From contig JASANC010001008.1 of NCBI GenBank assembly GCA_030248135.1, forward strand, positions 1 through 64,000: a DNA stretch of 64,000 nucleotides, in the 5' to 3' direction. A program made the position numbers and the translations under genes. The DNA comes from Theristus sp. LFF4_11 (Eukaryota > Nematoda > Chromadorea > Monhysterida > Xyalidae). Below are positions 44,884-56,406 of this stretch, one piece after another. Position 1 is the first letter of the stretch, and each line of letters begins with the position of its first letter. The notes under the pieces were generated by a model. That model was not told the origin of the DNA. It did not search any database and worked only from the letters and a program-made list of their open reading frames with translations.

Positions 44884-47800
44884 CTCGAAGACCTCCGAGG
44901 CGTATTCACTACTTTCGTCGAGCGATACCGGCTCACTGATGAACTTGTCATACTCTTCGTCTGCTTGCGTTTTTGGTTCGCCTCTGAAAAATACAAAACC
45001 TTCAGTTGAACACTCTCGTATGTGGAGTACTGAAATACGGTATTTGTTCAAATAAAGGATGAACCTTTGACCATGCGGTTCAAATTTTGTTCAAATAAAC
45101 CCATGCGGTTGACAAGTGGCCCTTTTTTGACAGAACACTCTGGGCGTGCGAGTTTTTGTTAGCTCGAACTTTTTTGTCGAATCTGCTGGTCCACTGTATT
45201 GTGCCTCCGCGATGAGAAAAAAACAAAACATTCAAAGAACAGAACATTCAAAAACAAAAAAACATTCAAGAAACAAAACCGCATACGCGAACCGTTTTTG
45301 CGTAGTCACTCTCACTACTGTGGCTACTTTATAAAAACTGTGGCAAACCCACTGTGGCCGAACAAACCACACAGAGAAAAATACGGGCGGGTGCGCGTGG
45401 ATACCGAAGGTACGGTTTCGATGAAGACATCCGTCCAGGTATGTTATAAACACCGACATACATAAGTCTATTATAAACATGTTGTATAAGCGCTTCTTCG
45501 TTTATTGGCTCCTTGACAATGTAGGCGGAGTGTTAGAGGGCGGGAAGCGAATGTATTCAATATTTTTTGACGCTGTCAAAAAATCCACCCTCGTTTATAA
45601 ACGCCCGTTTATCAAGTCTTTTTTGTTTAACCATGGTTGACTACACAAACGATCATTTTTTGCTTTTGAAAACTTTGCTGCAGCCGCGTATGTTCTGCAG
45701 TCCGCACGAATTTTAGCATCTGCACCTGCATCTGCATGCCCCTACATCTGCATCCATTTTTGTCGCGTGGAAGTTTGATGAATTTTATGGCGAGAATGAA
45801 ATAATGTAAATCCCGAACAATAAACAGTGGTTCGCCTATTTACACTGTAGAAGGAAAACATTTGAAAAAAGATGCAGGCATCATTGAAAAAGAAAATTAC
45901 GGTATTAAATGTAACCGCTAAAAAAATTTTAAATAACAAAAATTTGATAATCAAAAATGCAAAAGATGAATCGAAATTATCGCATTCAAAAATACATGCG
46001 GTTGGTTACGCACGTAACATCGATGGTCAGTCACTCCCCTAAAACCACTAAGATATAACCGTAAAGTAACAGAAAGTCCAATAAATACCGGGTAACCGTG
46101 AAAAACGAAACTTTAAACAGGCACATTTACTCTAATATACGTTCACTCAGTCGAAAGCACAAACGATTTCGTATAATTCAACAGCGATCGTTTCCCTTGA
46201 AAGTACCCAACAAAAGTGCGCACAATCGTGTAACATTGCTGTCGAAATTTTCCGCTCGCAAAGCAATACAACAAAAAGCAGACACTGCCATCCAGCAATG
46301 ACAGTTGCTCGAGAATTTCGCCGATCATGAAATACACGGTGAAGTAGATGTCGCCGGGGTGGAAGGCAGCCATCAACGCAAAGACGGCCTGCGGAACTTC
46401 GAAGACGGCCAACACGCTAAGCGCTGAGAGCATCAGGGTCGTCGTTACACCACCGAAAGCGGCCTGCACAAATGCGATGTTCATGAAGGCTGTCCGACTA
46501 CTACTAGTACTGAGAAGACACCGTTTTCAAGAACAGGTTTGTTTGAAACCAAAAGTTCTTGAGCTCTTGAAAGTGCTGAGGTATAGCGGCAGAACAACAC
46601 ATTTTCATTGAAATACCGGTGGACCGCTTCCCTTGTGCGCGCCTCAGCGCGCGCGTCCATGAATGTGCACATGCTCTAAGACGTGACGCTCGTTCATGAA
46701 TGTGCCCATGCTCTAAAACGTGACGCATGTCCATGAATGTGCACATGTTCTAAGACGTGACGTGTGTCCATGAATGGGCACATGCTCTAAAACGTGACGC
46801 ATGTCCATGAATGTGCACATGTTCTAAGACGTGACGTGTGTCCATGAATGTGCACATGTTCTGAAACGTGACGCGTGTCCATGAATGTGCACATGTTCTA
46901 AGACGTGACGTGTGTCCATGAATGGGCACATGCTCTAAAACGTGACGCATGTCCATGAATGTGCACATGTTCTAAGACGTGACGTGTGTCCATGAATGTG
47001 CACATGTTCTGAAACGTGACGCGTGTCCATGAATGTGCACATGTTCTAAAACGTGACGCTCGTTCATGAATGTGCCCATGCTCTAAAACGTGACGCGTGT
47101 CCATCAATGTGCACATGTTCTGAGACGTGACGCTCGTCCATGAATGTGCCCATGCTCTAAAACGTGACGCACGTCCATGAATGTGCACATGTTCTAAGAC
47201 GTGACGTGTGTCCATGAATGGGCACATGCTCTAAAACGTGACGCATGTCCATGAATGTGCACATGTTCTAAGACGTGACGTGTGTCCATGAATGTGCACA
47301 TGTTCTGAAACGTGACGCGTGTCCATGAATGTGCACATGTTCTAAAACGTGACGCATGTCCATGAATGTGCACATGTTCTAAGACGTGACGTGTGTCCAT
47401 GAATGTGCACATGTTCTGAAACGTGACGCGTGTCCATGAATGTGCCCATGCTCTAAAACGTGACGCATGTCCATGAATGTGCACATGTTCTAAGACGTGA
47501 CGTGTGTCCATGAATGGGCACATGCTCTAAAACGTGACGCATGTCCATGAATGTGCACATGTTCTAAGACGTGACGCGTGTCCATGAATGTGCACATGTT
47601 CTAAAACGTGACGCGTGTCCATGAATGTGCACATGTTCTGAGACGTGACGCGACATGTTGTAATGCTTCATGTGGTTTTATGGTTGCTAACGTACGTATC
47701 GCTGTGTGTACACCAGCACCAGCGACAAAAAGGTGTTGTCTTCCGTTGATTTTCACCCTTTTTGCTAAACTCTAGTGGCAGGATAAACTGTCTGTGCCGT

Positions 47801-50800
47801 GAGTCGTTGCCTTTGCCAGAGAAAGGGACCTTACGTTCCCCAATGCCTCTGCGATACACTTTGTCCTGGGCAAACCAGTATCAGCCATCTGAAGTCTGAT
47901 CGTTATTTTAGTGGTTTTAGTGGTCGTTAAATGCCCGAAATACCGCAATTGTTAAGCGGCATTCATACAATGTTTTTTAAGCACGCGCGGCTATTAAACA
48001 CTGCAAAAGTTTTAATTGTCTACAAAGAACATGTGCAACTGAAATAATGAATAAACGGCGCAAAAATATGGCTCTTATGTACTTGTATCCGTGTGTCCAT
48101 CCGAGACTTGAAAAGAGTTGTCGAGACAAGTCTCTCACTGCTTACACAAAGCCATATTCCTCCTTTTATATGCGTCTCCCGCATTTTTAGATAATATTCT
48201 GACTTTTAAATAAGTCCCGAAGGTCGGACCAAATTCACATCTCGTTGGTCACACATCTTCTAAACCCCGGATAACTGAGGTTTTTCATTTTTCTTTTTTT
48301 GGGTCGATTTCGCCTTTGCTATTTCTAGGGCCGATTCGCCCGACATCGTCACGATTTAGTACCTAGAATTGCTCACATAAGAAAACTGACCCAAAACCCG
48401 TCATCGGCGCAATGAATTACCATGGACAACACAGTTTTCTTGTTTTTTGCGTTTGGACCGATTTCGCTAGTTTCCACGGCGGTTCGCCCGAAATCGTCAC
48501 GATTCAGTACGTAGAGTTGCTCACATAAAAAAACTAACCCAACATCCGTGATCACCGCATTGAATTACCCTAGGAAACACCTTTTTCTTATTTTTCGTTT
48601 CTGGACCGATTTCGCCAATTTCCACGGCCGATTCGCCCGAAATCGTCATGATTCAGTATCTAGAGTTGCTCACATAAAAAAAACTAACCCAAAATCCGTA
48701 ATCAGCGCATTGAATTATCCTGGAAAACACCGTTTTCTCATTTTTTTGTTTTTGGACCGATTTCACCAATTTCCACGGCCGATTCGCCCGAAATCGTAAC
48801 GACTTTAGTTAGTTACCTGCTATTCCTTTAATTTTTAAAAGAAATAAAGGTCAAATTTAAACTCTCCGTTGTTGGTTACCCCTAGAAACTTTTTGATTTA
48901 TCAAATAACGGTTTGTTCCATGCGCAGAAAGCGCAAATACACTTAAAAATGAGCATTTTCCGTCATGTTGTATAAAAAGGCAAAATTTAAGCCTTCAGAA
49001 GCATCAGAAAAAAAAATGAATGCGAAATTTGAAAATCCCGAACATTTTTACCCTAGGAAATGTTTTTATCACAACAGTTCGAAGTTTCTTTATATCACTG
49101 AAACTGCGAACACATTTTATGACATAGTCGAAAAAAAGGGGTTTAGAAGAATAATTTTTTTCACGTTCAGAATTGATAAAATACGCACACAGCGTGTGTA
49201 GAAGATCACCACGAAAAAATTTCTCGTGCACACAGTGTATCTGTGGATTGTCTGCCTGTGTGCCGCAGAAAAAAATCTCAGCTCCTTTTATGTTCACAGA
49301 GCGAGGCAAAGTAAGTTTGAAATTTACGCGCGAGCGACAGACGGGCCATATTATGCCGCATCCGCTGTCCGCTCCGCTCTGCTTCGCTCGCGAATGGGCA
49401 TGATTTTAGTTGACAATTTTGACTCACAAAAATTTCACCGCAGTTTTCACTTACTATCGTTTCACACTGTACATGTGCAACGTGCAACGTTTGAAACATG
49501 GCAAATAGATGTTTGTTGTTGCTTTCATTGTTGTGATGATGAAGCGGAAATGGTGGAGCAGTTGTTGATTGGTTGTAGTTTTGAATGATTGGCAGAAACT
49601 CCTCGAACCACTGAAGCACTGCGGACCGATTCGACTCGCTGATTGGTGGCTCTGAGAACTGCGCCTGCTCTACAGGCCACTGGCGCAACGTCCCCGAAAG
49701 ACCGACGAGCACCTGAAGGCTGCTGATTGTAGCTGAAAAAGAACATAAAACTGGCGCCCGAGTTTGCATCGCTGATTGATGTATGTATTGCTGACATCGC
49801 AGATTATTGCGCGTGACTGGAATCTGCAAAAAAACATGTGACAACTTTAGAGAAACCCACTGTCCACACGGACACACCTAACATGAGCGTCACTTTCAGC
49901 GTCGGTCGCGCGCACAACTGCGCGTAGATGCGGCGACTGACGGCGCACTCCGGGCGTAACACGGCCAAGCGAACCGAGGCCATGTAGACGGCAAGCCAGA
50001 GGCGCAACGCGTGCAGCACGTACGCGATCTGATGCTGTATGAACGCGCACAGCATCCAGCCGAACGTCATCAGTGACTCGTGGCAGACGCTGCAAAAACT
50101 TGCGCTGTGTGAACATTGTTGCTCACGCACATTTTTAAATTACACTTTGAAAGCACTTTTAATCTTTAAAAAAAAATAAAAACTATCTTAAAATTAGCTT
50201 CAATCTTAAAAGAGCAAATCTCAAAAAATTACCGTCCTGGGTTTAAAAGAGTGAAGGTGCGTTCATGAAACAGTTTTGACTTAGTGACGCTTAGCTAAAC
50301 ATTAAAACTATGCGTTCATGAAAAACAAATAGCGTTAGCAACGATACAGCGTATTGCTCAGCGCACACCGAATTTTCCGCGTCTAGCGTGTGTGAAACTG
50401 TCTTCCAATTTCCGCGTGCAAACACGGATAATTCCAGTCACAGTGAACGAAACAACGTATGATAACAATAAACACGCACACGTCGGAATTGCGATTGAAA
50501 TGCCACGAGAAGACGAGCGTGCTGGCCGTCACGATCGCGTCGCACACGGCCATCGCCGACAGCAGCGAGCTGACCAGCGAACGCATCTGGCGTCGCACCA
50601 GCACCGCCACCGTCGCCGTGTTCAGCAGCAACGCGGACACGCAGATCGACAGCTGCAGTGTACACCCGACACACGGCATGTTGCGCAATGCATGCGCTTG
50701 TTGGTGTTCGTGTTGGTGTTGGCATTTTTAGGCGATGTTTTTAGCCAGGGCTAACCCAGAAAAGCGTACAGAACGCCATTCAGTAGGGCGCCCATCGAGT

Positions 50801-52008
50801 TTTCTCTGTCATTACAGTGCTCGAACACCCCTCGGCGGGGCTCGATCCCCCGAGCGCACAGGCAATTTCACATTTTAACGCACTACCACCAAGCCACGAG
50901 GTGTAGTGTGGCGTATTATTCTTTCGTCGCCTCGGTGCTAGCGCGTCATAGACGGTTATGCCCGAGCGCGTACGAAAAATTGCCGACTTTTTTATTCGAT
51001 CACCCTGTATGCCCTCGTTCTGTTACATCTAGAGATGTCAAGAAAAAAAAATTTTCTTTAATTTTTTTTTAATTTTTTTTTTTAAATGAAAGTTGTTCAG
51101 AATTTTTCAGGGAGTCCGAATATCACCATCTGAGGAGCCACCGACTTACCATATGACCCCCACTCATATGGGAGGAGGGTGAAAATTTCAGACTTGGTTT
51201 CTGCGACCCCATTTTCCCACCGACGACATCACGTCTCGTGTTTTGCCTCTCAATTCACCTCAAATAACACGGAAACAAGTTCAACAACAAACCGGTGTGA
51301 TCATGACGACACGAGGCGAAACAGCAACGAGCAACCAACGAAGTTACGCTTGCAGTGGCAGACAGTGCAATTTCGACCTTTCGAGATCCTGAAAAACGAT
51401 GCGTAAATGTGAGTTCTCTGCTTCTATCTCACCTTAGCGACATCGGAATTTGTTGAACTAGCCTTTGCGACGCTCAAGTACTTCAATGCGCGAGTCGATC
51501 ATCATTCACCAAGGCTGAAAACAGTCGATAAATCAATCCAGAATACCACCTGCAGCGTTGAAGACTAAGTGACAAGGTAAAGTCAAAGAAAATTTTTGTT
51601 GAACTTTCGAAAAATTATGCCAAAAACGGCATTTTCAGGGCACATTAAAGAAAAAATTTCAAAAATTTTTAATAAAAAAAATAAATAAAAAATGCTCATT
51701 TTTTTACTTTTTTTAAAAAAAAATTAAAAAAAATTTTTTTTTTGAAGCTTACATCTCTAGTTACATCCCCCGACAGGGCTGATCAATGTTTCGGTGTCTC
51801 AATTCAAACTCCACTGAATGCAAGACCGAAAAACCAGCAACGTAAATGAGCTCCAATATGGAGCAAAGAGTAGTGAACCAACGGTGATATCAAAGTCGTA
51901 ATGATGGTAAATCTGCAGGTACGTCATGATCCAGTTGATGCGCTCTTTCGCCTCCGTTTCGTTCGTGTGCCACTCCCGCAGAACACATTGCGTCTGCTGC
52001 TGCTTCAT
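44884..52008 (-). CDS. Divergent rhodopsin-type GPCR
   Basis: Minus-strand exons: 52008-51883 (N-terminus with NET glycosylation sequon), 50652-50480 (TM1-TM2), 50089-49878 (TM3), 49732-49455 (TM4 and a long second extracellular loop), 46463-46207 (TM6-TM7) and 44983-44884 (acidic tail). Joins keep phase. TM1 has SALLLNTATVAVLV; TM2 has SAMAVCDAIV with the conserved Asp. TM3 is preceded by Cys and ends VYMASVRLAVLRP where DRY is expected. Loop 2 holds NQSTTAPPF and HVQCETIV with the disulfide Cys. TM7 reads LLDGSVCFLLYCFASGKFR, replacing NPxxY. A short exon 47739-47696 (NTFLSLVLVYTQRY) could be the TM5 end and fits phase if the loop exon is 4 nt longer, but its acceptor is poor. The tail exon (DEEYDKFISEPVSLDESSEY) joins in frame from an internal donor; otherwise a stop follows at 46143. 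FMRFamide-receptor-like peptide GPCRs look closest. The ligand is unknown and the final exon was not found. Confidence 0.72.
45316..45436 (+). CDS. Candidate isolated exon
   Basis: Plus-strand open stretch ending in the strong donor CAG|GTATGT. It reads FIKTVANPLWPNKPHREKYG followed by RVRVDTEGTVSMKTSVQ, which looks protein-like. No acceptor or neighbouring exon was pinned down, and the stretch lies inside the last long intron of the minus-strand GPCR. The product is unknown. Confidence 0.3.
46657..47652. repeat. 37-bp minisatellite with 296-bp higher-order period
   Basis: About 27 units of GTCCATGAATGTGCACATGT followed by TCTAAGACGTGACGTGT. Variants (GGGCACATGCTCTAAAACG, TTCTGAAACGTGACGCG) alternate in a fixed order that recurs every eight units. 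Thus 46898-47227 and 47194-47523 are near copies offset by 296 bp. Open reading frames through it are a by-product of 3 x 37 = 111. It lies in a GPCR intron. Confidence 0.95.
48300..48810. repeat. 150-bp tandem repeat, about 3.5 copies
   Basis: Units contain GGACCGATTTCGCCAATTTC, CACGGCCGATTCGCCCGAAA, GTTGCTCACATAAAAAAACT and GCATTGAATTACC. Divergence between units is roughly 10-15 percent by eye. Located in an intron of the GPCR gene. Nothing else is seen between it and the exon at 49455 except AT-rich sequence. Confidence 0.85.
50726..50901 (-). mobile_element. tRNA-derived SINE (copy 2)
   Basis: Minus-strand copy with tail GGGTTAGCCCTGGCTAAAAA, body CAGTAGGGCGCCCATCGAG in inverted form and tRNA-like head ending GGCTTGGTGGTAGTGCG. 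It lies 75 bp from the GPCR TM1 exon, in the first intron. Confidence 0.85.
51029..51760 (+). mobile_element. TIR element, family D (copy 2) with TTACAT duplication
   Basis: 732 bp from CTAGAGATGT to ACATCTCTAG, flanked by TTACAT on both sides (51023-51028 and 51761-51766). Long A/T subterminal tracts surround a 500-bp middle with GGGAGTCCGAATATCACCAT. High identity to 20993-21723 implies recent activity. No transposase gene. It lies in the first intron of the GPCR. Confidence 0.85.
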
Positions 52009-52559
52009 TGTCGGTTGCGCTATCGACGGAACTGTCTTCTTTTTATTAGATCGACTGAAACTTTCTGAAAATTCTTAATCGATTACCTACATAGACAATG
52101 TCGTTTTTCATTAAAAAAACTACAGGTTGTTGTCTGAATAGACTACATAGACAAAACGCGTCGTACTCGAGTTTGATTCCATGTTTAGCCCTAAATTTCA
52201 TTGATTGTGTGGAATTTTTTTTTGAAAATTCTAAAACTTATAAGTGTGCAACAAACTTTTCAAAATTAAAATGGAACAAATTCGTACTCAATGATTGCTT
52301 TTACTTTTTGCTGATATATGATCTGACGCTGAAAAACTTATTTCCTTTGAAATACAAAAAAGTGACAAAGAAGTTTTACAGGAAAGCGGAAATGATACGT
52401 TTTTTGGTGTGATTTCAGATCCTAATCATCCTTGAAGCGCGAAGTTCTTAGTTTCCGTCCGCACATGACGCAATTCAGCGGGAAAGGAAGAAAAATTTGG
52501 GATCTGCCCAAGTTAAATCTCGGGCGTGGGTGTAGTATTTGCATTCATTACAAACTGGT
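52009..52559. other. Upstream region of the GPCR
   Basis: About 550 bp before the presumed GPCR start codon on the minus strand. AT-rich, no exon or repeat recognised; the promoter and possible 5' UTR exons would lie here. Confidence 0.35.
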
Positions 52560-53199
52560 ACCTTATTATCCTCAATAAACCCCCATGGGGGATTAAAACG
52601 TCAGCGACTTTTAGGGGTGGGGGGGGGGGGGGGGGGGGGGGGGGGGCCGCCCCCCCCGCCCCCCCCCCCCCGGGCCATAAAACCCCCCAGGGAGGGGGGG
52701 GAGGGGAGGTGAGCGAGCGGCAGGTGAGGAATGGACTAAAAGGTGCTGAGAGCAAAAGTGTGAAAAGTAGAATTTTTGCAACTTTCTTGCCTGCCATGCA
52801 AGGTATTTTTGCCATTTTTCAACAAAACCCCACCCCTAGAAATTTGCAAACAAATTCTAGGGGTGGGGTTTTATTGAAAAATGGCAAGAATACCTTGCAT
52901 GGCAGGCAAGAAAGTCGCAGAAACTTCTACTCTACATAGAAATTTCCTTTTACAACAGCCTTTTGTAATGAAATTACCATTAACTCATCCATTTGGGGCC
53001 TTTGGTAGCACAATTTCTTCATTTTCACTGCAACCAGCCACTGAATTCGCTGGGTATGTGTTTCAAACAGGTTTCCAATAATCCCCCATGGGGGATTATT
53101 TGTGGGGGGGATTATTTGGAAACTTGTCGTGGGGGTGGGGGTTTATTGGTTGGGGGAGGGTGATTAATGGTGGGGGGTTTAATGGGGGTAATACGGTAT
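52560..53199. mobile_element. Family F element (copy 3), rearranged
   Basis: The left end is degraded (ACCTTATTATCCTCAATAAAC); the right end GGGGGTAATACGGTAT is intact. An internal segment around 52750-52850 is an inverted copy of the adjacent GGCAAGAATACCTTGCATGG region, making a local palindrome. A run of about 24 G followed by C runs lies at 52617-52675. Confidence 0.75.
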
Positions 53200-53649
53200 T
53201 TGCACTGAGGAAGTAGCTAATGAAAACTTACAAGTGATGGATGACATTCAACGAAACGAATCAGTGCAATAAGCACGATGAACCTTGCGAATATTATTTT
53301 TCTTGTGCGGGGTTGCAAAAAAATCGGCAACCAAATACAAACTGGCCATTAAAAACCGTTTTTACGGTAAAAACGAATAAACTGCACATTCGTATACACA
53401 ATTCAAGAATGAAAAAAGTCAACTTTTTAGCGAATCAAACACACAAATTTCACAAAAACGTCAGCGGAAATAGCAAACAAATGAGTTGAAAAAAACAAAA
53501 AAACCAAAATAACGGTAAAACCGTTTTTAGCGTTTTTTTTGCCTGAAAAATACCGGTTTTTTATGCCAATCCTAAAGCACATGTGCGGTTTCATTCGTTG
53601 TAAATGATAATTGACTCCACTGATTCCTCTCTTCATGCATAGGTGGTCT

Positions 53650-54170
53650 GCATGGTGACAGTCATTTGATAGTCGATAGTCAGACAGAAGAACGAAATTT
53701 GAACCAACAGAAGCCAATTAGGAACAATAACTCAATACATGCACACGTCACGTGCATGAACAAAACAAATCAACTATAGCGAAATGACACGACTAAGTGA
53801 CTCAGAAAACACGTTACAAACGCACATTTGCACTGCTTGTACAAGGTGTGCGTAAAAAAAAATGACTGGTCCCGCCCTGTCAAGATCCAAACTGAAAACA
53901 TGATTTATACGACAACGGCAATTCCCTTGTTCACAGTCATTTGATAGTCGATAGTCCGACAGAAGAGCAAAATCTGAACCAACAGAAGCCAATTAGGAAC
54001 AATAACTCGATACATGCACACGTCATGAACAAAACAAATCAACTATAGCAAAAGGACACGATCAAGTGACTCAAAAACCGCGTTACAAGAGCACATCTGC
54101 GCTGATTGTACAGGGTGCGCCAAAAAAAACAGACGGATCTCGCCCTGTCAAGATTCAAACTGAAATTATG
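53650..54170. repeat. 274-bp tandem duplication
   Basis: CAGTCATTTGATAGTCGATA, CCAACAGAAGCCAATTAGGA, AAATCAACTATAGC and CTTGTACA(A/G)GGTGCG landmarks occur twice, offset by about 274 bp. The GGTGCGCCAAAAAAAACAGAC end resembles mariner-type termini, but no element boundary was proven. Confidence 0.7.
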
Positions 54171-54589
54171 ATTTATACGAAAACGGCAAAACCCTTGTTC
54201 AATCCTAAATCTGATCCTGATCTTCTTTTTAAAGACCCTCGATCATTTCGGCGAAAACTTCATTTTTTTCAAAAAAATTTTGCGGTCAAGATTCACAATT
54301 TTTCAAGATTATGCATACCGTAGCAGAGAAATGTGAAAACACATCTCGATGTAGAAAACTTTTTAGAAGCAAAAAAATGGCGGCGCAGTCAACCTAAAAA
54401 AGGCTCACCGCATCCGCATGCATACCTTTTTCGTGCTCCAGGAATTTTTTTTCACGGGTTTCGATTTTCTTCACCTGTACGTTTTTTACAATTACAGCTA
54501 CGTGCACATGTTAATAATGTGACGTTTATCGATGAATAAATCCGATGTGAGACAAAAAATGCTGTTTTTCATGCAAAAATTCGTTTTTT

Positions 54590-54775
54590 TTCGATCTTTG
54601 CTTCCGCACAGGGGCAATGTTCTTTTGTTTGGGCTAAAAATTGGTAGAGACGTACGTTTGAGCTTCTTTAGTAAGCGACTAAAATTTCAGCTCAAACGGT
54701 GCAAGATTTGGCAAGTTAGAGCGATTCAAAGTTGTGTACCCACTACTTTTGGACCACTCTGTCTGTATGTTATTC
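54590..54775 (+). repeat. Copy of the CCGCACAGGGGCAATG repeat arm
   Basis: CTTCCGCACAGGGGCAATGT through TAAGCGACTAAAATTTCAGC to CTACTTTTGGACCACTCTGT, matching 16685-16850. Confidence 0.7.
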
Positions 54776-55034
54776 ACTTTGGAAGCAAAAATCATGATTT
54801 TGTAAAAAATTCAAGTTTCTCAAAATCTTCTTGCACTTTTATGTATGAGACAAAGGGGTTACCGACGGGCGACCGGGGTGAAAGTGCACAGACTCACAAC
54901 ATGGACTACATAGGAACGCAACCCCTCCCACGCAATCCTCGGCACTGCACTGTTCCGGGGTTTCCAGTTCGATCAACAAGACTTTCTTCACAACACACAA
55001 AATGAAACAAACAAAGATATTTAAAAAAAACGCA

Positions 55035-55238
55035 TCACCGGAAACTGCGCGACCGTCGTGGCGGCGTCACGTGACGTTTCGAATGAGCAGCGCCCTTTTG
55101 ACTCTTGTACTTTGACTTGTTCCGTCGCGGCAGTTTCACTGACCGCGGTAGTGCGGTCTGTTTGTCGTGCGACCGCTTCACGGTGCGGTCAACGATCGCT
55201 GAGAAGTTAGACTCGCTGTTGCTGCCGACGTTTCCCAT
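55035..55238 (-). CDS. Possible small basic protein (67 aa)
   Basis: Open frame from ATG to TGA with coding-like GC content. It starts MGNVGSNSESNFSAIVDRTV, continues strongly basic (KLPRRNKSKYKSQKG) and ends PPRRSRSFR. The Met-Gly-Asn start would suit N-myristoylation. No family recognised and no flanking exons; it may be an exon of a larger gene or chance. Confidence 0.35.
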   Translation of the reverse strand: MGNVGSNSESNFSAIVDRTVKRSHDKQTALPRSVKLPRRNKSKYKSQKGAAHSKRHVTPPRRSRSFR

Positions 55239-55905
55239 GTGTGAAGTTCAGAGCGTACAGTTTATTGCAGACCGTTTATAACGGTGGTTTTCGTGTGCGC
55301 CTGCCTGAAACATGAAGATGAAGTATGGAAACTGTGAAAATCGCGTGGATGTTTGGGTTGACAGACTGCTTATAGCGGTATTTTTTACGTGCCGTGAAGT
55401 TTCGCATATAAAAGGTCCTCTTAAAAAAAAATTCAAGTGAAATTTTGTGTAGCGACCTTAAAGTGAGAGGACGTTTTATAATACGAAGATTAGAAACGGA
55501 TCAAAGAGTTCGTTGTTTTCATTAAAAATTTATGTTTTCTGTCCTCATAAGTGGGAGGATCTTCATATGGAAGACTTTACACACAGAAATGAAGTCTGGT
55601 CTGGAACATGGAAAAATTGCATGGGGAAAAAAGTTTGATTTACGGGGAGAAGAGAAACCAGTGGGTTTGATGAGCAGATTGAGCGCTTATTTGTATATGT
55701 TACACGACGGGGACAGACTTCTGCAAAAGCAGAGCGTAATTAGCAATTAGAAAACAATGTCGCACCCGACGTCGTTTCACCGAAGCATAAGTTACGTGAA
55801 AGCTCGCCAGTCTCAGGACAGGCGCAACATTATTATTTTGCACTTAGAAGTGTGTGTGAGAATGTCCACTGAAACAATCATGCAGCACGCAAATGTTGCT
55901 CAGCG
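55239..55905. other. AT-rich spacer
   Basis: No convincing exon; short open frames only. Confidence 0.4.
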
Positions 55906-56082
55906 ACCACTGGCCTGCGTGGTAGCGCGTTAGACTATTGTCTGTGCGTTCGGGGATCGAGCCTCGCAGAGAAGTGCATATAGGCACTTAATGACAGCGA
56001 AAACTTGATGGGCACCCCCCTCGACGGCGTTCTGTGCGCTTTTCTGGGTTAGCCCTGGCTAAAGACTGCGTCTAAAAATTCT
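55906..56082 (+). mobile_element. tRNA-derived SINE (copy 3)
   Basis: Plus-strand copy: head CTGGCCTGCGTGGTAGCGCG, B-box-like GGGGATCGAGCCTCG, body GCACTTAATGACAGCGAAAA and tail GGGTTAGCCCTGGCTAAAGA. Faces copy 4 about 170 bp away. Confidence 0.85.
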
Positions 56083-56252
56083 AACAGCAACAAGAACAAT
56101 TGGCAGCTGAACAAACTTGTGAATAATGTCAATTTGTTCAACAATTTGTTCAGTCGGTCCAGTAGACGATTTCACTGGGCTAAAAAAGAGTTATGTGTGC
56201 AATTGCACCCCGAGCTGTTCTGCAAAAAAGTGACGGAACGAACGAACGGTGA

Positions 56253-56406
56253 TTTTAGGCGATGTTTTTAGCCTGGGCTAACCCAGAAAAGCGTAAACGC
56301 TCATACGGACCTTTCTCTGTCATTAAGTGCGTTTATACCCCTCGGCGAGGATCGATCCCCCGGACGCACAGACAATAGTCTAACGCGCCACCAACCAGTC
56401 CACGAG
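56253..56406 (-). mobile_element. tRNA-derived SINE (copy 4)
   Basis: Minus-strand copy, somewhat shorter in the body; tail inverted as CGATGTTTTTAGCCTGGGCT and head ending CACTCGTGGACTGGTTGG on the minus strand. Confidence 0.85.

Noticed and set aside
46750..47523. Minus-strand open frames with HVLEHVHIHGHASRF-type repeats
   Set aside because: By-product of the 37-bp minisatellite (three units equal 37 codons); it sits in a GPCR intron.
46657..47652. CRISPR-like array
   Set aside because: Units are contiguous with no unique spacers, and the genome is eukaryotic; it is a minisatellite.
49278..49454. Extension of the GPCR loop exon past the GTAAGT donor
   Set aside because: A strong donor lies at 49454, the downstream sequence looks non-coding, and the frame then lacks TM5.
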